Assembly (NCBI GenBank): GCA_026018925.1
Contig: JAKSZU010000004.1
Coordinates: 109,055,498 to 109,119,497, forward strand
Reading direction: 5' to 3'
Origin: Tupaia tana
Lineage: Eukaryota; Chordata; Mammalia; Scandentia; Tupaiidae
DNA: 64,000 nucleotides
Shown in pieces: positions 20,421-30,204 of this stretch. A program made the position numbers and the translations under genes. Below the pieces are notes generated by a model, which saw only the letters and a program-made list of their open reading frames with translations, did no database searches and was not told the origin of the DNA. Numbering within the stretch: position 1 is the first letter of the stretch; each line of letters starts with the position of its first letter.

Positions 20421-20710
20421 GACCAGCAGATGGCATAATGGTTATGTCACTGGACTCCCACGTTATCAACCACAGTTTGAGTCTCGGACCCAGCAGCTTA
20501 AACTCAAGCTGCAGGCAAATGTGCATGTGTGCCCAAGATCCCAAGAGGTGAATGGAGGAGAAGGGATTGTGGTGTGGCCATCCCTCATAAGGGGTGATTT
20601 CTCACTTTCTGTCTGTCTTTCCAGAGAGCGCATGTGCCTTATAGCAAAAATCTCTCTTAAAATAAATTAAGTAATAATAATGAAATTAAATAGAGATTTA
20701 TAAAAAACAG
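20421..20710 (+). mobile_element. SINE-A long copy
   Basis: Head 'aggaccagcagatggcataa'. The palindrome has decayed to 'ccctcataaggggtgatt'. Confidence 0.88.
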
Positions 20711-21845
20711 AAACCTAGAAAAATAGCCTTAGAAAAATCTACAGACCTGCAAATTCCAACAGACAGGATATGATCAATGTTCCTAACAAGGGATTAAAAG
20801 CACAGATTTGGTCAACGACTCCCAAGGCCAATAAGCCATTAGCTCAAACCCTATGGACGCGTCTCCTTTGCAGGCCCTTCAGAACAAGGTGCCCAGGATT
20901 AGAACATGAAGCAGGAACGGCCCTGGCCTGCCCAAGAACTTCTAAGCCCCTGGAGCCAGACTGTATGTCCGTTATGATGCGGAGTTTCCAGACGGAAGGA
21001 GGATAGACTAATGAATTTCTCAAATTCACCTTCCTACCCAGACTCGGATTCCCCCATTCTCCGCAGAAGGGAACGCACCCAACAAGTTAAATTGCAGTAA
21101 AAATAACCTTGGTCTGAGGTCTCCCAGGAACCCCTCTGAACAGCGCACGGCAGACTCGACAGATATCTCCAGCCAGCTCTTTCCAATTTTCTCGGCTCTG
21201 TGTGATATTTTCCATGGAAGAGATCAGTTGTAAATGACTGTCAGATGTTTCAACAATTCCGTTGCTGAAACATGATAATTTCCAGAAGCCCCTTTTCTGT
21301 ACGCAGTATCTTTTGGTAAGACCCACCACAAAGAAAATGAGTTGTACAAGAAGAATGGCAGAAGATGTGGAAAACAACCAGGAAGCCGGGCCACGGCAGG
21401 CCTCGGTCGGAACAGAGCAGCGTTAATAGGAAGCAGGCCAGGGTTCCGAGGTCGCGGAAAGCCTCCACTGCAGGTCCGCAGCGCCTGGCTGGGTTTCAGA
21501 GTCAGTGACCTCCAACTTGTCAGGGAGGGCTGTGGTCCATGCTGCCAGAGACATGTGCTGGGCTTTCCAGCTGCCCTTACATTCCTGGTGTCCCGCCAGG
21601 CTCCCATACCACACGTGCAAAACGGAGGCGGCCAGAAGCACTGCAGAGGGCCTGCTGATCTTAACTTACAAAATCAGTACTTAGAAGGCACTCCTTTATA
21701 TCAAAAACAGGATTCACTTCCAAATGCTTTTAAATAAAGTTTCTCTATTCTCATATTGGGTCGAATCACATGAAATTGCCAAGATCTGACTGTTTAGGAC
21801 CAAAAACATCCTGAAATTCTGACAGTTCCAGGTGACTCAATCTAT
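20711..21845. other. SINE-free stretch, about 1.1 kb
   Basis: No repeat is recognised. It contains a 96-codon minus-strand frame (21087-21377) with a hydrophobic N-terminus, listed separately, and overlapping frames on both strands. Confidence 0.4.
21087..21377 (-). CDS. Possible small ORF, function unknown
   Basis: A 96-codon open frame starting at an ATG. Residues about 5-20 form a hydrophobic run ('SSAILLVQLIFFVVGL') followed by 'TKRYC', which could be a signal anchor. The rest is hydrophilic and has several Cys. I do not recognise it. An open frame of this length is expected by chance in 64 kb. Its only distinguishing points are that it lies outside repeats and has a normal-looking composition. 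Confidence 0.12.
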   Translation of the reverse strand: MFSTSSAILLVQLIFFVVGLTKRYCVQKRGFWKLSCFSNGIVETSDSHLQLISSMENITQSRENWKELAGDICRVCRALFRGVPGRPQTKVIFTAI

Positions 21846-21849
21846 AGTT

Positions 21850-22102
21850 TTGTTTTGTTTTTTGCTATAGGGCGCGTGCGCTCGCCAGACAGAGAGAGAC
21901 AGAGAGACAGAAAGCGAGAAATCACCCCCCAGGGGGGATGGTCACGCCGCAATCCCTTCTCCTCCATTCTCCTCTCGGGATCTTGGGCACGCACGCACAC
22001 GCACGCGCCCGGTGTGAGTTTTAAGCCACCAGGTCCGGGACACGAACCGCAGTCGACTACATGGGAGTCCAGCGACATAGCCATTACGCTAACTGCTGGT
22101 CC
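21850..22102 (-). mobile_element. SINE-A long copy with TSD
   Basis: TSD 'ctcaatctatagtttt' on both sides. The palindrome is intact on plus as 'caccccccaggggggatgg'. Confidence 0.94.
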
Positions 22103-22204
22103 CTCAATCTATAGTTTTCATTAACAGCACAGGTGCTAGAAAACTTTAGAGAGCATTAGAAGTCTCCAAGATTTCAAGGTGGCAGAAATAAGGATTTTTT
22201 TTTG

Positions 22205-22378
22205 GTGGGAGAGCAGGATGAGGCATGATGGTTAAGGTGCTGGACTCCCACACAACCAACCACAGTTCAAGTCCCAGACCTGGCAGCTTGTTTTCTCACT
22301 TTTAGCGCTCGCTCGCTCTCTCTCTGCCCCTCTCTGATGAGCACACATGCCCAATAGCAAATTAAAAATAATAATAAT
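22205..22378 (+). mobile_element. SINE-A short copy
   Basis: Head 'gagagcaggatgaggcatga'; 'gatgagcacacatgcccaat' then an A/T tail. Confidence 0.82.
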
Positions 22379-22602
22379 GGGGCCCGGCAGGTGGTGTGGT
22401 GATAAAAGGCGCTGGACTCCCACATGGCTAATCACGGTTTGAGTTCCAGGCCTGGCGGCCTGCTTTCTCACTTTCCGTCTCTCTGTCTCTCTCTCTTTCT
22501 CTCTGTCTCTCCCTGGTCAAATTAAAAATAATAATAAAGTTAAATAAAATAATTCTTTAAATAATAACAACAAATACAATTAAATAAATCATTTTTTCTT
22601 AA
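22379..22602 (+). mobile_element. SINE-A short copy
   Basis: Head 'ggggcccggcaggtggtgtg', CT tract, 'ggtcaaattaaaaataataa', then a long A/T tail. It begins exactly in the tail of the previous copy. Confidence 0.85.
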
Positions 22603-22611
22603 TGAAATAAG

Positions 22612-22831
22612 TTTTGTATTTTTTTTTAAGAGAGATTTTTCTATAGGGCACATGAGCTCGCCAGAGAGATAAAGTGAAAAATCACCTCCCCAAATGGGGA
22701 TGGCCACGCCGCAATCCTTTCTCCTCCATTCTCCTCTGGGAATTTTGGGCACCCACACACATACACCTGCCAAGTCTGGGACTCGAACTGAGGAGTCCAG
22801 CAACATAACCATTTCACCATCTGCTGGTCCC
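22612..22831 (-). mobile_element. SINE-A long copy, diverged
   Basis: T-run tail; 'tttttctatagggcacatga'; head 'ccatctgctggtccc' at the right. The B-box to palindrome region is shortened. Confidence 0.85.
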
Positions 22832-22929
22832 TCAAGATTATTTTTTAAGGAGTCCCCGTGGGAAGCTACCTAACTCCAAGTAATGCTACCACACTTATCA
22901 GAATGTTTATGGAATTCTACTTTGGGAAT

Positions 22930-23149
22930 TTTATTTTATTTATTTATTTATTTATTTTGCCATAGGGCATGTGTGCTTGCTGGAGAGAGATAAAGAGAGG
23001 GAAAGTAAAAAGTCACTCCCTTGGAAGGATGGCCACATCACAATCTCTTCTCCTCCCGACCCTGAGCAAGGGTGCACATGCGCCCTACCTGATCCTCAAG
23101 CTGCCTGGCTCAAGCCTGGAACCACGGTTAACCGTGTCCTGCTGGCCCA
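22930..23149 (-). mobile_element. SINE-A long copy, diverged
   Basis: TTTATTTATT tail, then 'ttgccatagggcatgtgtgc'. The head side is degraded ('gtgtcctgctggccc'). Confidence 0.8.
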
Positions 23150-23480
23150 TTGGAACCATCTTTAAAGCTACATAAGAAAACCAGTACATTCTTTAATAGT
23201 TCTATTTCTTCTTTTTCCTTTTAAATCCTAAAATAGCATCAACCAGTTTATTGATCTAATTTCCCGACTTAATTTTAAATGGTTTGTTTTTTTAATTATT
23301 ATTTGCTAATACATACATAAAAATAAAATTTAAGGAAAAAAAAAAAACTACTCTTGTGAAAAGGAACTTGTCTTCACTGAGGCTATGCCGGAAACCCTGG
23401 TACATTGTGCCTGTTTCCAGCTCCATCAGTCCCTCCCTCTTCTGAGAAGAACCAGGTCTGCCGTCTTTAAACCAAGGGGA
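23150..23480. other. Unassigned sequence before the CpG island
   Basis: AT-rich to 23350, then mixed. No gene or repeat is recognised. Confidence 0.4.
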
Positions 23481-24330
23481 TTAGTTGGAGACGGTGGAGA
23501 TCGGCCCACCCGGGGGCGGCCCCCATCCCACTCCGAGTATCGCCAGGACAGTCCCTTCCTCCTCTGCAAAGTCTAGGAAGGTCTGCGCTGCTACTTCCGG
23601 ACATGCGGCAGAGACGCCCGACGCCGTGCTCTGCGAGCCTGGAACACGCACGCGGGGAAGGCGCCTTGGTCGCGGGAAAGGCTTCCTGCCCGCGCTCTCC
23701 GAGCTCCCCTGCTTTCGGCGGTTACACCGACCAGTCGAGGAAGAGTATTCCCTGGAAGAAATGAGATAAAGTACTCTGGGGATAAAGAGTAGTTCGGGTT
23801 CTCGCTCCTGATGGACGTAAGGCCGTCGGCGCTCCCCGTCTCTACCCAGCAGTCTGGGAAGGCTTCCTGTAGGACTTGGGGGTCCCAATTCCCACCCCGA
23901 GCTCCCGCGGTTGCTACGGCAACAGACCGCCTCCGAGACGCTGCACAGTGCTTCCAGCCGCCCGCGCCCGGCGGCGGAGGGCGGAGAGACTGCCCAATGA
24001 GCGCCGCCCTCTCTAACGCGCTCGCGCCGTCCACCAATCAGGCGCTGCCGCATACGCCCGACGCTGAGCGGTCGGCCCGGGGCGGGGCTGCGGGAGGGCT
24101 CCGGGCGTCTGGGCGCGAGCTCTGCTCCGCCGGGTGACACCGGGCGCCGCGGGGTGACACCGAGAGGGCGTGTCCAGGAAACCCGAGCCCGCCTGGGAAA
24201 GGCTAGCCTGGAATCCCGCACTGGCCGTCAGGGGCGTCACCCCGAGCAACCCAGTAATGACAGTGGCCGCAGGCCCCATGAAAGGCGGTAATTGTGCGAA
24301 CGCAGGGAACATTTGGGCGTGGAGGTGAAG
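23480..24330. promoter_or_regulatory. CpG island, likely promoter, with RFX X-box
   Basis: A SINE-free block rich in GC and CpG. It holds 'gttgctacggcaac' at 23910-23923, a near-perfect RFX X-box palindrome (two half sites around AC). Two plus-orientation CCAAT boxes follow ('cccaatgag' near 23994, 'accaatcag' near 24033), then a GC box 'ggggcgggg' near 24080. An ETS-like 'acttccgg' is at about 23591. X-boxes near start sites are known in genes for cilia. The CCAAT and GC-box order favours plus-strand transcription starting near 24100, but the island could be bidirectional. The 246-codon minus-strand frame across it is probably just a stop-poor GC-rich frame. Confidence 0.65.
24100..24324 (+). 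other. Weak candidate first exon
   Basis: Lies downstream of the CCAAT and GC boxes. An ATG at 24278 opens 'MKGGNCANAGNIWAWR', and a donor-like 'gag|gtgaag' is at 24325. No downstream exon is identified, so this is only a suggestion. Confidence 0.15.
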
Positions 24331-24417
24331 GCAGGTTCCGAGAGGAGGAAGTAAATGTTTCTGGCTTCTTGGGGGGAAGAGAACGCTGTCGAAAGAAGAA
24401 AAAGGAAGAAAAGAAAG

Positions 24418-24700
24418 GCTGGCCCTGTAGTCTCGTGGTTAAGGGAGTCACATGTCACATGGCCTCCGTAGGGTTTAAATCCTGGCGCTGGTTGTTGAAA
24501 ACTAGCATGTGTGTATGCATGCACAGAATTCCACAGGATGGAGAAATGGAGAAGGGACTGCAGTGTGACCGTGGCCCGCTGGGCGTGCTCTCTGGCAGCA
24601 CACTCACCCAGTGGCAATCAAAAAAAAAAGGAAAAGAAAAAGAAAGAAATTGATTTGAAAAATAAAATAAATTTAAATAAATAAATAAATAAATAAAAGG
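24418..24700 (+). mobile_element. SINE-C copy
   Basis: Head 'ggctggccctgtagtctcgt', 'gcacagaattccacaggat' and 'ggagaagggactgcagtgtg', with an AAAT-rich tail at 24657-24698. Confidence 0.78.
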
Positions 24701-24733
24701 CGAGCCCCAGCCTTTGTGGTTATTCAGAAGCTG

Positions 24734-24940
24734 GGCTCTTGGCCAGCTGGTGGTGGTAGTTAAGGTGTCTGGATCCCATGTAGCTGGCTCTGCTGGTCAA
24801 GTCCCCTGGGGCTTTTGCAAGTCCAAAATCCTGAGAGGAGAGGAAATTGCTGGGTGGCCATCGCTCCTCTCTCTCTGCCTGTCTCTGGCGAGCACGGATG
24901 CCCTTTAGCAAATAAAATAATAATAATAATAATAAAAGCT
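24734..24940 (+). mobile_element. SINE-A/C copy
   Basis: 'cttggccagctggtggtggt', 'ccaaaatcctgagagga' and 'ggcgagcacggatgcccttt', then an AATAAT tail. The head has features of both A and C. Confidence 0.75.
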
Positions 24941-25007
24941 GGGTTCAATAGGTTGGGACCAAGTAGGAGACCTGGGTTCTAGTCCTGGGCTAACCTAAAC
25001 GGTGCCA

Positions 25008-25195
25008 TAATGGCATGCACCTATGATCCCAGTGACTCAGGAGGCTGAGGCAAGAAGATGGGGAGCTGGAGGCTGGCCTGGGCAAACGGGGAGACCCTGC
25101 CTGAGAAAGAGCCAGGCTTGTGGTGTGCACCAGTAGCTCCGGCTGGGAGGCTGAGGCAGGAGGACCACCACCAGCCAGGCTCTGTCTTAAAGAAA
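25008..25195 (+). mobile_element. 7SL-RNA-derived SINE, dimer-like
   Basis: 'atggcatgcacctatgatcc' and 'cagtgactcaggaggctgag' match the 7SL/Alu/B1 5' part. 'ggcctgggcaaacggggaga' and 'ccctgcctg' match its 3' part. A second partial unit follows: 'gtgtgcaccagtagctccgg', 'ctgggaggctgaggcagga' and 'ggctctgtctt'. Each unit lacks most of the 7SL middle. Such SINEs are known only from Euarchontoglires. Confidence 0.75.
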
Positions 25196-25290
25196 GGAAA
25201 GGAAGTGAAGGAAGGAAGGGAAAGAAAAAGAGAGAAGGAAGGAAGGAGGAGGGAAGAGAGAGGAGAAAGAAGGAAGGAAAGGAAAATGAA
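25190..25290. repeat. GGAA/GAAA-rich purine repeat
   Basis: Imperfect GGAA and GAGA blocks directly after the 7SL-like SINE, probably grown from its A tail. Confidence 0.85.
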
Positions 25291-25382
25291 ACACAACGAG
25301 ATTGGAATTCTGCTAGGCCCATTCTACAGACTAGTAAGGCCTAACTGAGACTAGAATTTTAGGAAAAAAGAGGACAAAAAGA

Positions 25383-25466
25383 TTAGGTTGTTAGGAAAGT
25401 CATGACGTACTTTTCTGTGTTTTTTATGCAAAAATGCATCATGACTTTCCTGATGACCCAATAATA
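25383..25466. mobile_element. Mariner-type MITE, about 80 bp
   Basis: Imperfect terminal inverted repeats: 'ttaggttgttaggaaagtca' on the left, and on the right (minus strand) 'ttgggtcatcaggaaagtca'. The centre is AT-rich. Size and end sequence recall MADE1-like mariner MITEs, but the sequence is not MADE1. Confidence 0.7.
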
Positions 25467-25501
25467 GGCAATATAGAGGGAATACGATAGAATTATTTAA
25501 G

Positions 25502-25716
25502 GCTGGGGCCTGCCCCATAGAGTAGTGGCTAAGTGCTGTGCATAGGGAGTGGAATCCCACATGGCCGTCCACAGTTCTATTCCTCCCCAGGGACACACCA
25601 GGCATGTGTGCCCAAAATCCTGACAGGACCAAGAAATGGACTGCAGCATGGACCACACCCCACAGGGGCACTGCAGCATGACCACACCCCACAGGGGCAT
25701 TCTCTCTCTCTCTCAG
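25502..25716 (+). mobile_element. SINE-C copy, 3' end lost
   Basis: Head 'ggctggggcctgccccatag', 'gtgtgcccaaaatcctgaca' and a 34-base local duplication of the 'gcagcatg...accacaccccacaggggca' segment (about 25645-25700). A CT run then joins SINE-A-derived sequence. Confidence 0.75.
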
Positions 25717-26338
25717 CCAGGGGAATGGCCATGCCGCAATCCCTTCTCCCTTCTCATCTCAGTCCCTTCTCCCTTCTCATCTCAGGATTTGGGGTGTGTA
25801 TACACGTGGCCAGGGGGATGGCCACACTGCAGTCCCTTCTCCCTTCTCATCTCAGGATTTGGGGCATGCATACACGTGGCCACGGGGATGGCCACACCGC
25901 AGTCCCTTCTCCCTTCTCATCTCAGGATTTGGGGCGTGTATACACGTGGCCAGGGGGATGGCCACACCGCAGTCCCTTCTCCCTTCTCATCTCAGGATTT
26001 GGGGCATGCATACACGTGGCCACGGGGATGGCCACACCGCAGTCCCTTCTCCCTTCTCATCTCAGGATTTGGGGCGTGTATACACGTGACCAGGGGGATG
26101 GCCACACCGCAGTCCCTTCTCCCTTCTCATCTCAGGATTTGGGGCGTGTATACACATGGCCACGGGGATGGCCACACCGCAGTCCCTTCTCCCTTCTCAT
26201 CTCAGGATTTGGGGCATGCATACACACGTACACATGCACACACATGGTGGTGTGATTTTCAAGCCACCATCCAAGACTTGAATGGCAACTGACCATGTGG
26301 GAGTCCAGCACCTTGACCACTATGCCACCTGCTGGCCC
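25717..26338 (-). mobile_element. SINE-A copy with expanded middle
   Basis: The minus-strand head lies at the right ('gccacctgctggccccg' ending 26339). The SINE middle, from the palindrome side to 'gatcccgag', is present seven times instead of once. The 3' CT-rich end is missing. Confidence 0.85.
25724..26237. repeat. 70-bp minisatellite made of SINE sequence, 7 copies
   Basis: Copies begin at 25724, 25817, 25887, 25957, 26027, 26097 and 26167. The spacing is exactly 70 bp except for the first, which holds an extra 23-bp repeat of 'agtcccttctcccttctcat' plus 3. Units alternate 'gcatgcatacacgtggccac' with 'gcgtgtatacacgtggccag', so there is a two-unit (140-bp) pattern. Long plus-strand frames here come from the repeat. 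Confidence 0.95.
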
Positions 26339-26439
26339 CGATTATGCTGTTTTTTATTTCATTTCCAAGCTTGTTTCTGACAACCACACAATGTACTGTG
26401 ACCCTGAGCTTCCAAATGTAGTTACTTTTCTTGGGACTA

Positions 26440-26599
26440 TTTTTTAATAATTATTTATTTATTTTTAATTTGCTATGAGGCACATGTGCTCACCGGGGAG
26501 GTGGGGGGTGAGAAAGCAAGCTGCCAGGTCTGGGACTTGAACCAGGGTTGACCACTTAGGAGTCCAGCAACTTAACCACCATGCCACCTTCTGGCCCCT
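26440..26599 (-). mobile_element. SINE-A short copy
   Basis: 'taattatttatttatttt' tail, then 'aatttgctatgaggcacatg', then the head 'ccaccttctggcccc'. Confidence 0.85.
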
Positions 26600-27410
26600 C
26601 CAAGAACATTAATAAAAGGAAGAGTCTCTCTTTTTCCATCCTGGAGTTCTGCTGATGTTACCTACCCCGCGCTTGGATGGTCTGCTGGGTTCTCTCTTGT
26701 GAAACCAGTTTTGCTACAACTAATTTTCACTTCCTGGAGCAGCTCTGCCTAGCCGGTTGTCCGTTTGTCCCTCAGGAGTGCCTCCTGCTTCATTTATGAA
26801 TCGTAACAACTGGAACTACCCTCTCCTTAGAGGTTGGAGCAAAGGGCGCTGGAACCAGCTTCTCTCGTTCTCTGACAGCTTCGCGCGGCAGTTGGCTAGC
26901 TTCAGCTGTCTCTGACCCTTCTGCTCCTGTTCACCATGGCTCCGCCTTCCCGATGGCCAAGTCACTCCGTAATATGGAGATGAACTGTACCACAGGGTGT
27001 CAGGCCATTTAAGGGGCAAGCAAGACTGGCTGTCCAGACCTCAGGCCCACTAGCCTTCCGCTCCCGATGCACGGGCAGGTCAGAGTGGACCATCTTGGAT
27101 GCCCCTGGTATCCAGCCAAGCCTTCCCCGACTCCTGCTCTTACGTCATGCTCTACATGCCCCCTACCCCGGGCATTCTCATTCACTCTCAAGTCATTATA
27201 GCCTGAGTGTTTGGGAAGGACGGCGGGAGAGAACAAAGTTGGAGGCGCGGCTGTAAAAGGAAAGCCTTTCCTCAGAAGCACCTGGTCAGGAGGGCCGGCT
27301 CTGTGGGGCCGACTGTTCTGGAGATGGCAAGATACGCAGGGAAAAGGCAGCGTTCCCAGGCAGATCTGAACTTGCGCTCTAAGTAGTGTCGTGAGGATGA
27401 GGAAGACAGA
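26600..27410. other. Unassigned sequence, about 800 bp
   Basis: SINE-free and GC-moderate. No gene or repeat is recognised. Confidence 0.4.
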
Positions 27411-27414
27411 CCAC

Positions 27415-27815
27415 TTCCGGGAGTGCTGAGCACAGACTCCTGGGGTCAGATTCCAGCCCCGGTACTTCCTGTTGGGGTGACCCTAGACAACCTACTCGCC
27501 CTGTTTCCTTATCTGTAAAAGGGGATGATAATGGCAACAACTTCATAAGATTGTTGTGAGAATTAGCTGGGTTAAAAATAGGGAGTGCTGGGCCAGCAGG
27601 TGGCGTGGTAGTCTAGGCGCTGGACTCCCACATGGTCAACCGTGGTTCAAATCCTGGACCTGGCCCTTTGCTTTCTCACTCCCCAGCCCCCACGTCTCTC
27701 TCTGGTGGGCACACATTCCCTATAGCAAACTTAAAATAATAACAAATTGGTGAAATATTTTTTTTAAAACAATAGGGAGTGCTTGGGACAGGACTTGGCA
27801 TTTGGAGTGCACCAC
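27415..27815 (+). mobile_element. MIR element split by a SINE
   Basis: 'ggggtcagattccagccccg', 'tttccttatctgtaaaaggg', 'gatgataatggcaacaactt' and 'attgttgtgagaattagctg' give a clear MIR. It is cut at 27590, and 'cttgggacaggacttggcat' continues after the insert. Confidence 0.85.
27590..27766 (+). mobile_element. SINE-A short copy inside MIR
   Basis: TSD 'aatagggagtgct' (27577-27589 and about 27771-27783) dates this SINE after the MIR. CT tract followed by 'gtgggcacacattccctata'. Confidence 0.92.
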
Positions 27816-27938
27816 AGGTATCACCCGTGGTCATGGCAGAGCCGTGGTCCCAAACACCCTGTGAGTGGCTGCAGAATCCCCTCTGGCTGGAGAGAGATGG
27901 CAGGTTTCTTCAGACCTACTTGCTCCTTTCTGGTCATA

Positions 27939-28012
27939 GGCTCTAGTTGGTGTCCAGGATATTAATTAAACAAACGGCTCTAGTTGGTGTCCAGGATATT
28001 AATTAAACAAAC
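27939..28012. repeat. 37-bp direct duplication
   Basis: Two perfect copies beginning 'ggctctagttggtgtccagg', starting at 27939 and 27976. Confidence 0.95.
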
Positions 28013-28435
28013 AGTTTTGGCTTAGGATTCAGTAGAAGCATCAGAACCCACTCTCATCTCTCGCACAGTCCCAGCATGAGTATGAGTCACCGTCCGATGA
28101 TGTGGATCTCGACACCCAGTCCTCTCTGAGCGGAGTGGCAGCAGCCACACGGCGGACAGGGAGACGCTCCTCCACTCCAACCTCGCTCCCGAGACTCCCA
28201 GTGCTCCACAATCCCATCCTTCGGTGTTCCGGGAGAGGCCAGGGAAACCAGTGCCCTGAGACCCTGCTGAAACTGAGCACTGCGGGGACACGGCTCCAGG
28301 GCTGACTCTCCAATGTGTGGGATAACGAGGGTAAAGGGGCAGGCGGCCGCGAGGGGGCGCAGGGAGACAACCATGGAGGTTTCCTTTCCCATGTGACTCT
28401 GCAAGGCCTTACCCTGTCAGAGGTCAATGACCTTA
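28013..28435. other. Unassigned GC-rich sequence
   Basis: Some CpGs but short; open on both strands for 60-150 codons. No feature is recognised. Confidence 0.4.
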
Positions 28436-28680
28436 AAAGCTGCTGGCCCCATGGCCTGGTGGCTAAGGGAGTCGGATCCCACATGGCGGGCCAGTGGTTC
28501 AATTCCTAGCACACACAAGTCAGGGTGTGTGCCCCGAATCCCAACAGGATGGAAATGTGGGAGAAGGGGTTGTGGCATGACCACACTTCATGAGGGGAAG
28601 GGGAGGGTCTCTCTCTCTCTCTCTCTGTCTCTCGTGAGCACACTGCCCTCTGGCAGGGGGAAGAAGGAAGCGAGGAAGGC
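28436..28680 (+). mobile_element. SINE-C copy
   Basis: Head 'ctgctggccccatggcctgg', B-box-like 'ggttcaattcc', 'ccgaatcccaacaggatg', CT run, 'gagcacactgccctctggca'. Confidence 0.8.
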
Positions 28681-29092
28681 GATCCTCATGGACACGTGCA
28701 CCGCTTTCTTTCATGTCCCATAACCCGTGACCCCTTCTCTTTACCGAGTCCCTTTTCTCAACAGGTCTCAGTTCTCGCTGTTAGGCCTGTGAGCGCCCCT
28801 CTCCCCCAGGTGACACTGAGCCGATCGCTGGTCCTGCACTCAGCCACTCCCCCCTCTGAAAAGTGGGCTCCTCTGGTGACTCGAGTCACACACATTCCGT
28901 GGGCTCAGAGCGAGGCCTGCAGCTGGGTTCCCAGGTTTGGGCATTTCGCTACTCGGTTGGAGCCCTCCAGGCCTGAGTAATAGAGGGTCGATTAACGTGA
29001 GGTAACCTTCAAAAATGCCCCGACCAGCGTCAGTCTGAGCGTTTTCAGCAATGTGATCTCCTACCAAGGAAGTAATTGGGGCATTAAACTGG
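28681..29092. other. Unassigned sequence
   Basis: No gene or repeat is recognised. Confidence 0.4.
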
Positions 29093-29325
29093 GAGCACCT
29101 GGCCAGTGGTTAAGGCAGCCAGATCCCACATGGCCAGCTGCATGGCGTGAGTTCTGGACCCGCCAGGCACATGTATGTGCCCAACACCCCTACGGGAGGG
29201 GAGAGCAGAGCAGAAGGGACTGTGGCATGGCCATTCCCTGTGAGAAGTGTTTTCTCCCTCCGTCCAGCCCCTTTCTCTCTCTTCTCTCTCTGTCTCTCCA
29301 GTGAGTACATGAGCCCTCTGGCAAA
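29093..29325 (+). mobile_element. SINE-C copy
   Basis: 'cacctggccagtggttaagg', 'tgtgcccaacacccctacgg' and 'agtacatgagccctctggca'. It ends where an opposite-strand SINE fragment starts. Confidence 0.78.
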
Positions 29326-29483
29326 ATGGCCATGCTGCAATCCCTTCTTCATTCTCCTCTTGGGATTTTGGGCACGCATGCACATGTACCCATCATGAAT
29401 TTCAGCCTGCCACGCCCGGGACTTGAACCGCAGTTGATCACACGGGAGTCCAGCACCTTAACCCCTACGCCATCTGCTGGCCC
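29326..29483 (-). mobile_element. SINE-A 5' half
   Basis: Plus-strand 'ggccatgctgcaatcccttc' to 'gccatctgctggcccc' is the head and middle only. The CT tract and A tail are missing at the join with the SINE-C. Confidence 0.85.
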
Positions 29484-29645
29484 CAGTTACTTCATTTTTC
29501 TAAATGACATCTCCTATCCATAACATGGGGATAAGGCCCATCTTGCAGGAATCGTGACGTGGATGCAGTATCTCACTCGACGTTAGTTCTTTCTTCCCTT
29601 ACATGTGAAACGAGGGGGACTGGGCTAGACCTCCGAGTGCCTTCG
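29484..29645 (+). mobile_element. MIR fragment
   Basis: 'ccataacatggggataaggc', 'ccatcttgcaggaatcgtga' resemble the MIR 'aaaatggggataat...' part. Weak. Confidence 0.5.
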
Positions 29646-29920
29646 GGGGCTGGCGGCCTCCGTTCTGTGCTGTATCAGCAAGCCAGCGGCAGGGGCAGAG
29701 ACTAGGAGCCTTCGAAAACTAATGAGGGTTGTTTCATGCTGCTGTGAGTGCTCTCCGCCCCTCCTTCCTCTCCAGACCATGTCCGTGTTTTGTTTTGGTT
29801 TTGTTTTGAGCTTTTTGGTTTAAAATTTTTCATTATTATTCATTAGCATATAGGACTTAAGGATAAGAAAGCTGTCATAAGGTTTCAAACGTGAAAATCA
29901 GTTTTAAAAAGTACATGAAT

Positions 29921-30183
29921 TGGGAACCATCAGTTAGCGTAATGGCTATGTCGCTGGACTCCCACGTAGTCGACCGCGGTTCACGTCTCGGACCCGGTGG
30001 CTTACAACTCATGCCGGGCGAGTGTGCGTGCGTGCCCAAGATCCCGAGAGGAGAATGGAGGAGAAGGAATTGTGGCGTGACCATCCCCCCTGGGGGGTGA
30101 TTTCTCGCTTTCTGTCTCTCTGTCTCTCTCTGTCTGTCCGGCGAGCGCACGTGCCCTATAGCGAAAAACCTCTCAAAAAAAAA
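29921..30183 (+). mobile_element. SINE-A long copy with TSD
   Basis: TSD 'aaaaagtacatgaat' at 29906-29920 and 30187-30201. Subtype markers: 'gggaaccatcagttagcgta' and 'ggcttacaactcatgcc'. Confidence 0.94.
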
Positions 30184-30204
30184 AAAAAAAAGTACATGAA
30201 TCAA

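Noticed and set aside
23481-24221. 246-codon minus-strand ORF over the CpG island
   Set aside because: Arg/Pro/Gly-rich as expected for GC-rich promoter sequence; overlapping frames are open on plus; no domain.
25533-26292. ORFs of 97-240 codons on plus
   Set aside because: They read through the 70-bp SINE-derived minisatellite in three frames.
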